The notes beneath the pieces were generated by a model. The model saw only the letters and a list, made by a program, of their open reading frames with translations. It had not been told where the DNA came from and made no database searches. Of a stretch of 64,000 nucleotides of DNA, positions 32,546 to 44,828 are shown in pieces. Origin of the DNA: Pyrenopolyporus hunteri (lineage: Eukaryota; Ascomycota; Sordariomycetes; Xylariales; Hypoxylaceae); contig CADCXC010000003.1 in the NCBI GenBank assembly GCA_902806595.1, positions 2,480,001-2,544,000 of the forward strand. The letters run 5' to 3'. Both the position numbers and the translations under genes were made by a program. Positions within the stretch are counted from its first letter, which is position 1, and every line of letters begins with the position of its first letter.

Positions 32546-35500
32546 TGTCGCAGGTTCTGACGTGGACTCGAAGATAGAAGGGATCCAGATGCCCAATCGA
32601 ACCACAGAATAGCAGTTCCAAGTCGACTCAATCTAAGGTAACCAAGATCGCCTTGCTTGTACTGGAGATTGATCGCAATTACCAATGTGTTGTATCAATC
32701 AGGGGTAAGGTTCACGGCGACAATTGACACCCGATGTGGGAAAAGTCGACTGCCACGAATGTTTGTTTATTTTGTCGTGAACAGCTGTATATCGTCAAAC
32801 TCGACACAGCAGCAAACCAAGCGTCAATTGCTAGTATAGGGAAGGGGGGGGAAGTAAGAGGGAAAAGTGGGCGAGGTATTGTGTTGGTGGGAATTGACAG
32901 GTCTTATTGCATCTCAGGCGCCGTGCTGCTTGAGTAGGTCGCGCCGCCGGAGGCCAGAAACGGAGAACGATTAACGCGGAAGGTCGATGTCTTAGGCAGT
33001 CTGCACGTCGAAATTATCAGACCAAGCTTGGAGTCAGAGGAAGCGCCGTCTGCTAGTCGAAAGGAGGCAAGAGAATAACGCACTAGAGCGCGCCGAGTGG
33101 ACGGGGGGTCGTAATGGATGGCTGCAGGTGTATGGGGGGGTGGGAGATAGGTATGCAAGGAAATTAGAGAGATGGGAGAGAGGGAAGAATCGATTGATGC
33201 TCGCACTCGTAGGTTTCAGACGGGCTATGGTGGGCTGCAGGATGGAGGTGCATAGGGTTAGCCTTTTTCCTCGTCGTGTTTGGACGCGTGGTGTTGGTGT
33301 AAATGGGGAACGCTTCCAATCAGAAATAGGAGGCAGCAATACGTACTTATTACATGCAGGTTTTCAGGTGGACCGGCGCAAGGGCTGAGTTGGATTTCAC
33401 TGGATCGGGGCGTAATGCTGCAGGGAATTCGAGGTAATGTCTCTCATGCGATTCCCCAGTCCTCGCCTCTGATTCGCTGGTTTCCTCGACACCGTCTCAC
33501 CAGACAGTGCCGCAAAAGTGACATGAATCTGCGACTGTACAAACTGGAGGAGCCAATCATCGCGTCCGAATCTCAGCCAAGATTATTTCTCGAAGGGGGT
33601 GTCAACCGAACGGGCCGCCCAGGGAGACGATACCTACCCATTATCCTGTATCTACACGGAATACAGAATACAATCCATTACTCGGTACGGACTACTACCT
33701 ATGTAATAGACTATCGACATAACTCAAAGTCGTCGCACCCCCATTACGGGAACCTCATATGTTTCCACGCGCCGGCTTCAATGCAGGGGTCCGCGCTTTT
33801 CGCGTCCATAAAGAACCGGCCTCCCCCCTCCGCTCTCCATTCACCATCGGCATCGCGCCTAGTGGGAATGCGAAGGGACTATTTGCTAAGAGGTAACTGA
33901 TTCTAAAACCAGACTCTTGACCACCATGACGTTTGACGTATTTCCCTAGGAGAGCCGCGGCTTGCTGAAAGGACCTGTCAAAAGTTCCCCACAATGTCGG
34001 GGCGCTCATCTAGCCCAGCTTCGGCGACTGACATGCATGGATTATGCCGACTTCTATTGAACGCCTAGCAAACGGGGTGAGCAAGCGTCATCCAACCTTT
34101 TCTATCCATTGTAAACGGCGGTTCAACCACACAGCCAGTGGCTAGGTTCTAGACCGAGATCAAAGTGAACTCTGAGAGGACATCTAGAGACTATGATAAT
34201 CTCAAAGCAGCACTTAAACATCCGTTGGGTGGGAGGTGCCGTGGTCTGACTTGCTTGATCTTCTCGATATGGCTACTTCGAGCAAGACAGATAGCCAATG
34301 GACTCTATACGCATGGCATCCTTTGCGGTGCATTAAGAACCAGAAGACGACAGGTCGCATACAACACGACCTCCGTCTAGCCTATCGGGAGCATGGGGCT
34401 TGGTAGCCGACGATATCAGCCCTAGGGGACGCCTCGTTGGTTTGGGTCAAACCCTTGCCTCTCCTCCAGCCAATCGATCAGGCTTATTTGACCGAACTTG
34501 TCGTCCCTGAGGCCTAGAGAGGTCCGCGAAGGGGCCGCAAGGACGCGCTTGTGGACAGTCGGTGGCGTTGATATCTCCGCAATGAGTTCACAATCATAAA
34601 AAGGCCTCAAGTCAATCTCATCTATTCGCCCAGGAGAGGCTACCGAGTAGCACCTCTCATACTTTTTCTTGGGTAGGCTGAGATCCTTTGGTCGTTGGAA
34701 ACAGTAAGTGATCCCCGGTGGGCATGGGATGAACCAAACCCTTCACGCCCACTCTACTCAGGCTTCTCTAGCATTCTCTATCCAACTACCTGTACCTACC
34801 TTTCCATATGGCTATGGTTATTGTGAGGGCCTCCGATGGGACGCGAGTGTTCTGGCACCCGTCCCACTTTGGACGCGCGGGTCTATAATTTGGTCTGGAG
34901 TCGCCCGTCGGCACGACCAAGGGAAGACAACTAATAGATCTTCCCCTGTCGTCATGGGGGGCCGACTCGGGAAAGAAGACGAATTAGACAGCAGAAAGCA
35001 TTGTACTGTGAGCGAATAGAGAATAGAAATAATCTGGGGTTCTCTAGTTTCCCAAGTACCTGCTTGTAAGGCATCGGGTAGATAGAGTAATCTGTTCGTA
35101 ACCTAAAAGTATGCCTAATGGTCGACCTGCCTGCCCAAGTATCTCTCTTAGTAACTACCTACTCTTCTAGTGGGTGTAGCCTCTATCCGGAGTAGGACAG
35201 TGCCTAATTATTGCTTTTCTCCATAATAGTGAACTACTAAGAGGCGAGGTTTTCAAGTCGAGTTCCCGACCCCTATAAGTGAAGTGACTCCCTATTCCCT
35301 AACCGAGTATACCTCGATATAGAGTCTGCCTGCGTCTATCTTCAACTCCACCTCAGCGGATATAAAATGGAGACTTCAGACAGAACTTTTAAAATTTATC
35401 TAGAGTTCTAGTTAGGCGGACATACAAAAAGAGCGTTTTCATAATAAGGCTCGATGGTTTGTCATCGTAGTACATATCAGCTTATATTTAGCTAGGCTCC

Positions 35501-37794
35501 CTTCTAGTTTCTTTCGCCCAGTCGTATAAGAAGGCATGTTTTGGAACAAAATTCTAAGGCTATCAGCCTTTGTAGCCGGCCGCTATGGAACCCTGGTGCT
35601 TACTCAGTATTGAAATCGCCTAAAGCGACAAATACATTAAATCTAGAGGCAGATGACCGGGGGAGATATTCGTGGCACCATATGGCATAGAATATAACGG
35701 AAATGTCGGGTTATAAAAACTACCAACTAGCCAATCTTTTTCCGCCTTGCGTTACGGAAGACAAAAAATTTGGCATGGAGCTTACACAGCTACGGACTAT
35801 TGGTCCTCAGTATTGGACTGTCTTATCTCGTATTGCCGACTGTCTAAGATATTCTAGAAGCTAAATAAGATATCAGATACTTTCAGCTATCTCCTCCCTA
35901 AAATCTATTACTACATTTATTCTACACTGAGAATCAAGAAGAGGGCGGGCTTTCTAACAACCCGTCACTCGAACACTTGTCATTGGGCCGTTAAGAACAA
36001 GTAGCGCCCAACCAAACAAAAATTAAACTAAATCATGTCTCCAAGTCTCTCCATATCCAATAACGATACTACGGGTTTATAAGCCATAGGACCTCAGTAA
36101 CTGCTGCCCAATTCGGATAAGCACTGTAATCCATGTAGTCATAAACGTCTTTGAATCAACCCAATCCCAGCTGCCAGCCGTTGCTGCAGATCCCATAACA
36201 TCTTTGTGATCTTTGAACCACGGTAAGCCCAGGTGAGTCCGCTATAATCGAGATACTCCCTTGGACTAACGATCTTTACGTCGTTATCGAGTACAGGGGA
36301 TGAAGTAGCGGTATTGACCGTAGACCAATCCTGGGGATCTTCTCTCCGCCACCACGGCCCCCAAAGTCTTAGCAGACTCAACGATCGTGTTGAGTATGTC
36401 AAGTGAGCAACTGATGAAGCGGTCTAGCTAGTCCGGAAGCAGCGGCAGCCTCTCCATTGCGCGGTCATCGCCTGCCTGGGAGGCCTCATCGGGTTTCCAT
36501 CGATCCACCAGTTGGCTGCGAAAATATTCCGGCAGTCAATCCCATTTGTGCCGGTTGATGTGATCGATGTAAGACGACGCGATGAATCACTCCTATGATA
36601 GAGACCCCAATTTTTGTATAGCTTCTCTACTGGCTGTCTCTGTGGAAATTTTGATTGTTGACGTGTATCAGACTCTGAAATTAGCTTAGCAGGCGCCCTT
36701 GGAGTGGAACAGAAGATTGAGGGCAAATAAATGTTACATGAGATACACTTTGTTTTGTAGTAAATTACGTAGGTCTCGGGTGCGTCATGGATGATATCTA
36801 ACACTGGTTATGCGTTTACACCTCAGGTCGTTATACATTAGTTAAGGAACCGGCTGGCAATTAAGGATTTGTTATAACCAATGGAACGGTGAATATAGCC
36901 TCAGAAATTACTATAAAGAGTAAAGAGTTTTATACTAATAATAAGGCTTATAAATATATCCCTCCGAGTAGAAATTCTATATTTATATACGAAGTATCTC
37001 CTGCGATCCTAAACTACTACTGGTTTCTCTGATGAATTCCTACCCAGAGGTGTAGACGCATAGTCAGTGCTAGTAAAAAAAAAATTGACTTGAAGTATCA
37101 TACGCGTACGGCGGAGGAGCACCTAGAACATAAAACTTAAGTGGTTGAAAATATCTATCTCTTTTTCAACCTTTAATCATTCGTAATAGAGCCATATATG
37201 TACCCTATGCGGTAAATAGATAATAGTTTCACGCCCCCTTTTCTTTTAAAGAAAAAATGCGGAAATTCGTTTCTCTATTCGAATAGAAATTCTTCTAAAA
37301 CTACTCGAAAAAGTTATATATCGGTTTCAAAAAATCCCCGAAACCACGGTTATCTATACCATACATTGATAAGTGTAGGCCCAGGGTAACGAGTATTTAC
37401 ATTAGTCTCACGTAGACGTAGTTTCTCATGGCATATCAGAATATGTCGCAGCGTATAATGGGCGGATGAATACCTAATTATTAGGTAAACATGTATATTG
37501 GCATACTACATTGGGATCAGGACGTATACTATTCCGGAACTGGGTGGCTCATGAGGACAACCCGAGGAACTTTTGCTGATACCCAGCACATTACGTTTAC
37601 AGTATACTAGGTGACTGTTGCTTGATTAACATATACCTACATCTTCTAAACATCAGTGAGTCTTGTTATCCTCTTTTAATGGAGATGGGTTTAAATAGCG
37701 AGTTGTAGATAGTATTCCTTCGTACATTAGGTAGACTAATAAATGGTATCTTTATGAATATCGTACAGTACACTAAAAATTAATGAAGTCTTTT
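32546..37794. other. 5.2-kb gene-poor region
   Basis: The first ~800 bp (32.55-33.35 kb) probably includes the leader and promoter of the KEN-box gene. The rest has only short frames without start, splice or domain support, and becomes AT-rich after 35 kb. A decayed reading frame at 36.1-36.5 kb is listed separately. Confidence 0.5.
36077..36538 (-). pseudogene. Possible decayed gene fragment
   Basis: One minus-strand frame reads like protein (EYFRSQLVDRWKPDEASQAG at about 36529-36470, later LDILNTIVESAKTLGAVVAE and GSWDWVDSKTF). It is interrupted by stops at 36538 (TGA), 36430 (TAG), 36286 (TAA), 36268 (TAG) and 36244 (TAG). Every one of these can come from CGA, CAG or CAA by a single C-to-T change, as repeat-induced point mutation produces. 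Neighbouring frames also contain protein-like pieces, so the true frame is uncertain. I do not recognise the family. Confidence 0.3.
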
Positions 37795-39328
37795 TTATTT
37801 CCCCGGTAGCTCATTATCAAATGTGCCGGATATCCCCATCCCAATAGCTGAATCCCTTTCCGGTTCCGGCGGGGATGGTAGAGGACGAGAGAAATTTGAC
37901 GGTATATGCCTTAGAGTCTCCTCGTCGATATCCTGTGCCCGATGCGTGCTAATCGGCACCACAACCGGCTCTGGTGGCTTAATTGTCTCTCGGACTTTGC
38001 CAATGCTAACCAAGGCGGGCGAGTAGTTCGGGTTCTTGATGACCCTAATTGCTTGTCTGATGGCGACTTCCGGTTCTGATGCGTATCTGACCGTGGATAG
38101 CCGGGACCTGTTAGCGCTGCTCGCGATACTAGTACTCGGTGTCACACGATGCCCCGTAATAGTCCTGACCGAAGGCTTAGATGATATTGGTGTGTGGGAG
38201 GAACTGTCGGATGTGGAAGAGTAGGTAGAAGAAATATAGGCGGGATGGTTCGCGCCGGAACCATCTGCGAACGACTCGGCGGCTTTTTGGGCTCCGGCTT
38301 GCTCTATAGTATTGTCCCATTCACTTCGCCACGCACCAGGACTATACACTGGCTGCGGCGGAGGTTTCGAGAGCGATGATGGGAGCGAGGACGTAGGCGG
38401 AACCGCGGAGAATCGCGCATTATTGCCGAAATGGGTTACTCCAATAGGTGAGTTTGCCATGAGTTCGAGTTCTGCCCTATCGTTAGGCAAACTTTCCGTT
38501 CTTATCATTAAATGATCCGTTCCTATGCCTGCGGTCTCAGTTTCCTTCTCCTTAGAATTTCCGAGCCGAAAGATCTCTGCCGTAGGTAATGTGACTATAG
38601 AAGCGCTACTGCTCTCTTTACGCTGTAAAGAGGCTCTACGGGAAACACTGAGGTCGGCGGTCAGTTGATCCGTTGATTCCAGGATATGGCCGCTCAAGAA
38701 CGAGCTTTTAGACAAACCCGTCGTTGCAAAAGGGGTAGGGTTGCTCTCAATTGTGGAGGAAATTGCAACGAACGAAGGTCTATATCTTATTAGTGTTATT
38801 CACAAGATATATTTGAAGTTCTTACATTGCTCCAATACATATTACCAAATCCAAAAAGGGGGCCGTCTTCACTAGGCCATCTGAAGGGGCTGCTTTGGCG
38901 ATTATGATGGCCGTCGCGACTAAAGCAGCAACCCACATAGCAATACAGAGCCTCGCAACCAGAAGCGCACTGGCGTGTAAGCAGTTGCCGTAGACTTGTG
39001 GCGGACCGGACCCCTTTCTTATTATATTCTTCCTCGCCCCCCTGACGTGTAGACATATGTATAACAGGGAAATCCCGGCGGCGAATAGGATTAGGTCTCG
39101 GGCAATACATATAGCTGGGACCTCCGTCGGTTGTAGAATTAGTACTATTGCTAGAATGACTCCTCCCGCAGATGATAAGAAGAGAGACACAAGGGCGCAG
39201 AGGACGACTGAAGGTCGCTTACTCCGTCTTTTTTCTTTGCTGTATTGCTCAAGAGACTGGTAGGGGGATAGAGCATGATTGTCGCTCACTGTCGAAGTTT
39301 GCTCTTCAATGCTGATTTTACGCGCCAT
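37795..39328 (-). CDS. Multi-pass membrane protein with long disordered tail
   Basis: Exons 39328..38826 and 38779..37795; 46-nt intron with donor GTAAGA and acceptor ATAG, phase 2. The product is 495 aa. A basic N-terminal cytosolic stretch (KEKRRSKRPS) precedes hydrophobic segments at about 41-64, 72-95 and 119-144, and a fourth at about 156-174 that is completed across the splice. The C-terminal ~310 residues are Ser/Thr/Pro-rich and look disordered, with conserved-looking SPGAWRSEWDNTIEQAGAQK and YASEPEVAIRQAIRVIKNPN. This is a common layout for uncharacterised mould membrane proteins. No transporter or receptor signature is visible. Confidence 0.78.
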
Positions 39329-40513
39329 GTGGGTTATTTTCGTATATCAGTAAGGCCGGCTGACTGGGAGATCGTGAAGTTGTAAATTAGCGAATGTTGG
39401 AAGAATGGAGTTAAATCCATCCACAATTAAACACCATGCTCCTGATGCAGGGAAATTAATTAACTACCTAAGTTGGTAGCAAAGATGAGAAATGAATCCG
39501 ATGTATAAATAATTACTCGGACTTTTATAATATGCTAAAATTTAACTGAAGAGAATTGAAGGGGTAGGGCATGACTGCGAATGGCTTATCCAGGCCATGT
39601 CGTGGAATGGGGGAAAACGTAGGTATGTTGGCGAGGACGCCGTTTATGGTGAAGGGGAAGAATGAAGCATAACGATCTCGCTACCTATCTTATCCTTAAA
39701 CTGCCGATTATATTTAGCCAGCCACCTGCGTACCTAGCTAGTACCTGCTTCATATGCCGTTGGCCTCTTATCACTTTTGACTCTATATCAGTTCTTGTCT
39801 TTGAACCTACCTTAGGTATGTACCACCTAGGTAGCTAAGGGGACGCGCGACGTTGTACGTTTTATTCAGGCGTTTATGGGGGGAGTTTGGAGGTTACAGC
39901 GGGGTAGACGCAGTGGGCTAGACGATCCCGCGTACATTCCAGCTGCTGGCTATTGGCTTGGTAGTGAACCACCATCAAGAGACCGCATAGCGCTACCCCC
40001 CTGTAAACAGTTTGACGGGGGGCGGTTAAACTGACAAAATGGTTACATTGAGCCTCAATGAACGGTGACTTATATAATTATACAACACTTCTGGTCTCAG
40101 ATTTAGCATTGACTCGAATCACTAGAATTGAGCCTGTGCTTACCTAGAGGGTCTTTGCTTGGCGCGATGCCAGGTATATTCAGGTCGGAAGCGCGAAGGC
40201 CAAATGCTAGCTACTGCATATATGTAAACAATAAAAGGAGATGGTTCATCGCCATCGCCATCGCCATCGCCGTCGCCATCTAGCTGCCCCAGAAGATTAA
40301 AATGTTTACAATGTACAGAATAATGTCATGTTCAATCCGAAGACCGTGAAAACGCCTGTAACGTTGCCTGTTATCCGAGTGGCTACCCCTTTTTATTTAC
40401 TCCGGGCCTGAGATTTCGATACAGCCTAATAAACGATCCTATTTCCCAACGACAAAAAGTCGCTATTAACTCCAGGTAGTGCCTATACAAAAACAAACTC
40501 CCGAAGCAGCATG
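39329..40513. other. Intergenic spacer
   Basis: Promoter of the membrane-protein gene and 3' side of the 823-aa gene. TAGGTACC words occur at about 39720-39840, and a hexanucleotide microsatellite is listed separately. Confidence 0.6.
40247..40280 (+). repeat. Hexanucleotide microsatellite (CATCGC)n
   Basis: About five and a half CATCGC units with a single A-to-G change (CGTCGC) near the end. It is non-coding as far as can be seen. Confidence 0.85.
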
Positions 40514-42985
40514 TTAACGTAACATATATGATAGATCGGGTAGGTTCTGTACAATACTCTTGACAATATTATCCTGATCTTGTTCGTGGCCTGATTTCTC
40601 AATCGGACCAAGCACGGATTTTAGGGGGGTCTTAGCCTCAACTACCTCGTCTATGCTTATTGGGGGGTTGTTATCTTTGCGTGATTTCGAGCTAAGTTTT
40701 GATACAGTCTCTGGCCTGGCCGTCCGGGTAGATGTTGATATTGACGTTGGTGATTCGAACAAGGCAAAATCGGTTAAAGGCCAATGATCTTGTCTTGACG
40801 ACTTCGGCGTTCTCGCCGGCGGAGTGTCGAATATAGAAAAATCAATAGGAGGCCACGAGTCTACCCTTGGAGTTTTGGTAGTTGGCGAGGTGGTTTGATC
40901 GGGCGCTTGCGTTAACGTCTGAGAGCTTTGTGGTATGGAAATGGATAGATCAGATGTCGAGCTACTGCTATGAGCGTCCACCACGTTCTTCGCCACAATT
41001 TTTGGGTCGCGGGAACTAGGACTAATCGACAGTGAAGCAAAGCCGGACTCGTTGAGCGGAGATAGAGTCGCGGCAATAGGATCAGGTTGTGTTCCTACCC
41101 TTGGGGACGATACCATTTCACCCCATTCATCGTCGTCATCTTCCTTGGTAACTTCGATCTGTGTTTGAATCGTATCTACTCCAGCCTCGACTGTGATGGT
41201 TGCTGGCGTGGTCTCCCCTTTACTAGGGGTTGGGTGTGCAGTAGAGGGAGACCTTTTAGTATTCGAGCTCCAACCGAAGCTAGGAATGGAAGCTGGTCGC
41301 TGTTTGGGAACCTCTTCCGGAGGTTGGATTGGACCTTTGATTGGTACAGTACTGGAGGGTTCCTGATTTGGTATAGGGAGTGAAGTATTTCTCAAATGTG
41401 GCGTGGAAGCTTTTCGAGCAAATACTTTACCTAAGTCAACAGGGGCTGCCGATGAATCCCAGTTAAAGACACTCGTCCGTTTACCGGCTCCAAGTGTGGC
41501 TCGTCCCGATATCGAGTCCACTTCCATCCACCTTCTGACTATTTTTATAACATCGTTATGTAGGCAGGATGTTGACCACTCTACTCTGTGATAGTTATCG
41601 TCATCACCTAGGTCATGCTTGCGCATTGATCCATAACGGGATATTCGATACCAAGTTTTGCGCTCCGAGATTGTGGTGAAACTATCCGTAATGATTCGAT
41701 CCGGGACTTCACTGATTTCTCGTGTATTCTCGTCTTCATTCAACTCCTGAGAGAGACTAGGAAAGAGCTTATCAACAGATTGAAAATCGATGTCAAACTT
41801 GACGGGGCCGAATTCTTCGACGAACTGCTGGGCGGATCTTAACGGTGTTGCCGACGTTTGGGCTTCACGCCCCGGGGATTCTTTCACCTGGCCTTGAATA
41901 GAGATGTCCTTATCCTGGTCTGCTGGAGTGGATGGTCTACTAGGGAAGGGCAATGAAGCATCGGGCTTAAGCGCTGCTGGCCTATCGTGTTCGCTCTGGG
42001 CGTCTTCGAAATCACCAAAATCGACGTCATCTTCGGCTGCGTTGCTTCGGGTCCGGCTCGACGATCTTCTCCTACTCTCCTTTCCACCTGGTTCGAGCAG
42101 CGTTGATGAGGATGATTTTCTTGTAATAGACCTTGTCAAGCCATCATACATTCCCACGAGCTCTTGAACCTTGCCAGAAAGCTTTCGCGAGGTTGTATTT
42201 ACGCGTGACTTGGGATCCTCGTCAATCGACGTAATTGGGGATTCCTGCCGATCTGCTCCAATAGAGCTATTGAACGAGTGCGCGGATGATGGCCTGGATA
42301 CAGCATCGTGAATCGCAAACTTCGGTGCTGAATCGAAACCTGGGTCGGCTGGGCTGTGAGATTCTTGGTCGTCTGGAGGTAGCGACGCCGGTTCCTGTGC
42401 TCGCGATCCATTATCCTGTATTTTACCGGCCACTTCCTGTAAGCCCGTATCATCCACATCCACCCTAGAGTTGGCTTCGGCGTCCTGTACTTGCGCTGAT
42501 GATGCGGGTGTCTCGACCAGCTCATGTTGAATGCCTAGGCCGCTGCTTTCCGGTGCATCCGCAGGCGCCAGGGGGTCGTCTTTCTTATCCTGTAACGACA
42601 CTTCCGTCGCCCATGGGTCTGGGGAGTGATGGCGGAACACGGACGACGTTCGAGATCGCGGAAGGGGCCTTAAGCCGGGTGATGTAGCGGCGCTTGTCGG
42701 CAACGCAATCGAGCCCCTTGGACTTGGTTGAGGAATCAGTGAGGAGGGTTCCGCCCATACTCCCCAATCTATCGCGTTCGCAGTGATGTCGGTCTGTTCT
42801 GTATCCGTCCAACCTCCGAACCCATCTTCGGTTGCCCATGGGGACTGGCTTTGAAGGTTCGAGGCGCTGCCAAAGAAGGCCCTCGGCGGCGGGCTAAGGA
42901 GTGATTTCGGCGGCGACGGCGTCGGAGGGTCATTCTTGGATGCCGTTTCCGGCAGCGCCCAAGGAGAGCCCCAAGGATCGTCCAT
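40514..42985 (-). CDS. Large mostly disordered protein with adaptin/clathrin-type short motifs
   Basis: An intronless 823-aa frame beginning MDDPWGSPWA. Most of it is Ser/Pro-rich and disordered. Repeated short motifs are seen: DPWGSPW (3-9), SPWATEDGFGGW (48-59), DPWATEV (123-129), VDFGDFEDA (321-329), and near the C-terminus DSWPPIDFSIF and DHWPLTDFALF. These W/F-centred acidic motifs resemble those that bind gamma-adaptin ear domains or clathrin in aftiphilin-like trafficking adaptors. A conserved-looking folded block spans about 440-520 (TWYRISRYGSMRKHDLGDDD, HRVEW, IVRRWMEVD, SVFNWDSS). The C-terminus is NLPDLSYMLR. A trafficking role is inference; the family has no name I can give with confidence. 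Confidence 0.78.
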   Translation of the reverse strand: MDDPWGSPWALPETASKNDPPTPSPPKSLLSPPPRAFFGSASNLQSQSPWATEDGFGGWTDTEQTDITANAIDWGVWAEPSSLIPQPSPRGSIALPTSAATSPGLRPLPRSRTSSVFRHHSPDPWATEVSLQDKKDDPLAPADAPESSGLGIQHELVETPASSAQVQDAEANSRVDVDDTGLQEVAGKIQDNGSRAQEPASLPPDDQESHSPADPGFDSAPKFAIHDAVSRPSSAHSFNSSIGADRQESPITSIDEDPKSRVNTTSRKLSGKVQELVGMYDGLTRSITRKSSSSTLLEPGGKESRRRSSSRTRSNAAEDDVDFGDFEDAQSEHDRPAALKPDASLPFPSRPSTPADQDKDISIQGQVKESPGREAQTSATPLRSAQQFVEEFGPVKFDIDFQSVDKLFPSLSQELNEDENTREISEVPDRIITDSFTTISERKTWYRISRYGSMRKHDLGDDDNYHRVEWSTSCLHNDVIKIVRRWMEVDSISGRATLGAGKRTSVFNWDSSAAPVDLGKVFARKASTPHLRNTSLPIPNQEPSSTVPIKGPIQPPEEVPKQRPASIPSFGWSSNTKRSPSTAHPTPSKGETTPATITVEAGVDTIQTQIEVTKEDDDDEWGEMVSSPRVGTQPDPIAATLSPLNESGFASLSISPSSRDPKIVAKNVVDAHSSSSTSDLSISIPQSSQTLTQAPDQTTSPTTKTPRVDSWPPIDFSIFDTPPARTPKSSRQDHWPLTDFALFESPTSISTSTRTARPETVSKLSSKSRKDNNPPISIDEVVEAKTPLKSVLGPIEKSGHEQDQDNIVKSIVQNLPDLSYMLR

Positions 42986-43823
42986 GGTCGCTCGGGGCGA
43001 TGGTCATGGTTGTTACCGAAGAAGCGACTCCCCGTGAACTAGGAGCGTGATTAGGGGTACAATTCAAGCAGCCCTCGCGTGGTTATAATTGTATGGCACG
43101 GGTATCGTAGGCTGTAAAGCGAGGCATGTTGTCGGCTTGCTTCATGTAGAATATTGTTACAGGAACGGATTGCCAAGAGCATCCAAGATACTACCCGTTC
43201 GTGATTGAACGCGCGAAACGTTGCGACCTTATTATCCACTAATACCAGAAACTCGAGGGCCGATCCAGGGGGATCAAGCATTCTTGGCCCGGAACCGCTG
43301 GGAATTGCTATAAATGCGACTAAGCCACAAGCGTACTCGTCACTGCAACGTTGGAACCCGGGTACCTACCTAGGTACCTAGGTATGTACCCGTCCAGGGG
43401 AATGAGCCGTGCTCGCATGAGTGGCTTGTGTGGCTGATATCAAGGTACTTTATACTTCTCCCTACAGGCCATTTTTAAACTAGAATTTCGTCATTCCCAT
43501 GCACGGCGGGGCCTATGGAGGGGCAACACCAAGTACCTAACACATGTACCTCCTTGGGGTACCCGTGGCTTCCCGTCGCTTGGCTTGTTCGAATAGTGAT
43601 GTATATATTGTATTTCGTACCTGCTGATAAATACGAGGCGCCGGTAGACGCCGATTCTCCTACCTGACTTCTACATATCCAGGTACGGAGAGGCAAAATA
43701 TGCGGAATGGAGCTCGGAAGCTCTTCCAACCGCCTTGAGTCGTTTTTACTTTTTGAGAACCATCATATCCTACCAGCTGTTGACTTCTATTAATTCCAGG
43801 TTTACGCATTTCTGGGTCTGGTC
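42986..43823. other. Divergent promoter region
   Basis: Spacer between the divergent 823-aa gene and CFD1, with a TAGGTACC array at 43356-43390. Small minus frames here lack support. Confidence 0.6.
43356..43390. repeat. TAGGTACC motif array
   Basis: Overlapping GGTACCTA/TAGGTACC words form a near-perfect palindrome of about 30 bp. Confidence 0.75.
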
Positions 43824-44828
43824 ATGTCTCTCTCCAAAATTAAGCATATTCTTCTAGTACGTGCATTTTCTAGGTTCGAAGAGGGAAAGAAAGAAAAACA
43901 AACCCTCATGCCAAGCGCTATGATCTAATACATGAATCCTTAGGTCCTCTCCGGCAAGGGCGGCGTGGGGAAATCGTCTGTGACTACACAGTTAGCCTTA
44001 TCGCTTTCGCTTGCTGGCTATTCTGTCGGAGTTCTCGACGTCGACCTTACCGGACCTTCAATGCCGCGTATGTTCAACATTGAAGACGCAAAAGTCACTC
44101 AAGCACCCGGCGGGTGGCTTCCTGTAACAGTGCATCATGCGAATCCCGACGCTGGGATAGGCGAACTAAGATGCATGAGCCTTGGCTTTCTACTACGTGG
44201 AAGAGGAGACGCAGTTGTATGGCGAGGCCCCAAGAAGACCGCAATGGTCCGGCAATTCCTTTCAGACGTATTATGGGGCGACCTGGACTTCTTGCTCATT
44301 GACACCCCTCCGGGAACGTCTGATGAGCATATATCACTCGCGGAGACCCTACTAAAGGACGCATCTCCCGGACAGGTCGCCGGAGCGGTTGTGGTGACCA
44401 CGCCCCAAGCAATTGCTACAGCTGATGTCAGGAAGGAGTTGAACTTTTGCTCAAAGACAGGCATATCGGTTGTTGGCGTCGTGGAGAACATGGTCGGGTT
44501 CGTGTGCCCAAACTGTGCCGAATGCACCAACATTTTCGGCAAAGGGGGAGGCCAAATCATGGCCGATGACTTTAACGTACGCTTCCTGGGAGGTGTTCCC
44601 ATTGATCCCCAGTTCGTTATGTTAATCGAGACGGGAAGGCGACCGCGATATCCTCAGGGGACTATTATCGAAGGGCAGGACTTCTCTCAGGCGCATCAAA
44701 ATGGGCAGACTGGCACATCGGCCGAAGAAACGAGAGAAGCGGGCTTACTTGCGGACAAATATTTGGAGTGTTCCCTTGAGCCTATCTTCAGAAGGATCAC
44801 GCAAGATATCGTCACGGCTATCGGATGA
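43824..44828 (+). CDS. CFD1: Cytosolic Fe-S cluster assembly factor CFD1 (NUBP2-like P-loop ATPase)
   Basis: Exons 43824..43856 and 43944..44828; 87-nt intron with donor GTACGT and acceptor TTAG, phase 0. Exon 1 encodes only 11 residues (MSLSKIKHILL), which join to VLSGKGGVGKSSVT. The product is 305 aa. The deviant Walker A GKGGVGKS is at 15-22, followed by GVLDVDLTGPS, a Walker B-like LLIDTPPGTSDEH, and the CPNC cluster-ligand motif in FVCPNCAECTNIF. Family role: CFD1 with NBP35 forms the scaffold that builds 4Fe-4S clusters in the cytosol for delivery to apo-proteins. The single CPNC motif and the lack of the N-terminal four-cysteine extension separate it from NBP35. Confidence 0.9.

Noticed and set aside
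33280..33900. 206-codon plus frame
   Set aside because: It starts at a TTG, has an unprotein-like composition (many Arg, Cys and Trp in clusters) and has no domain.
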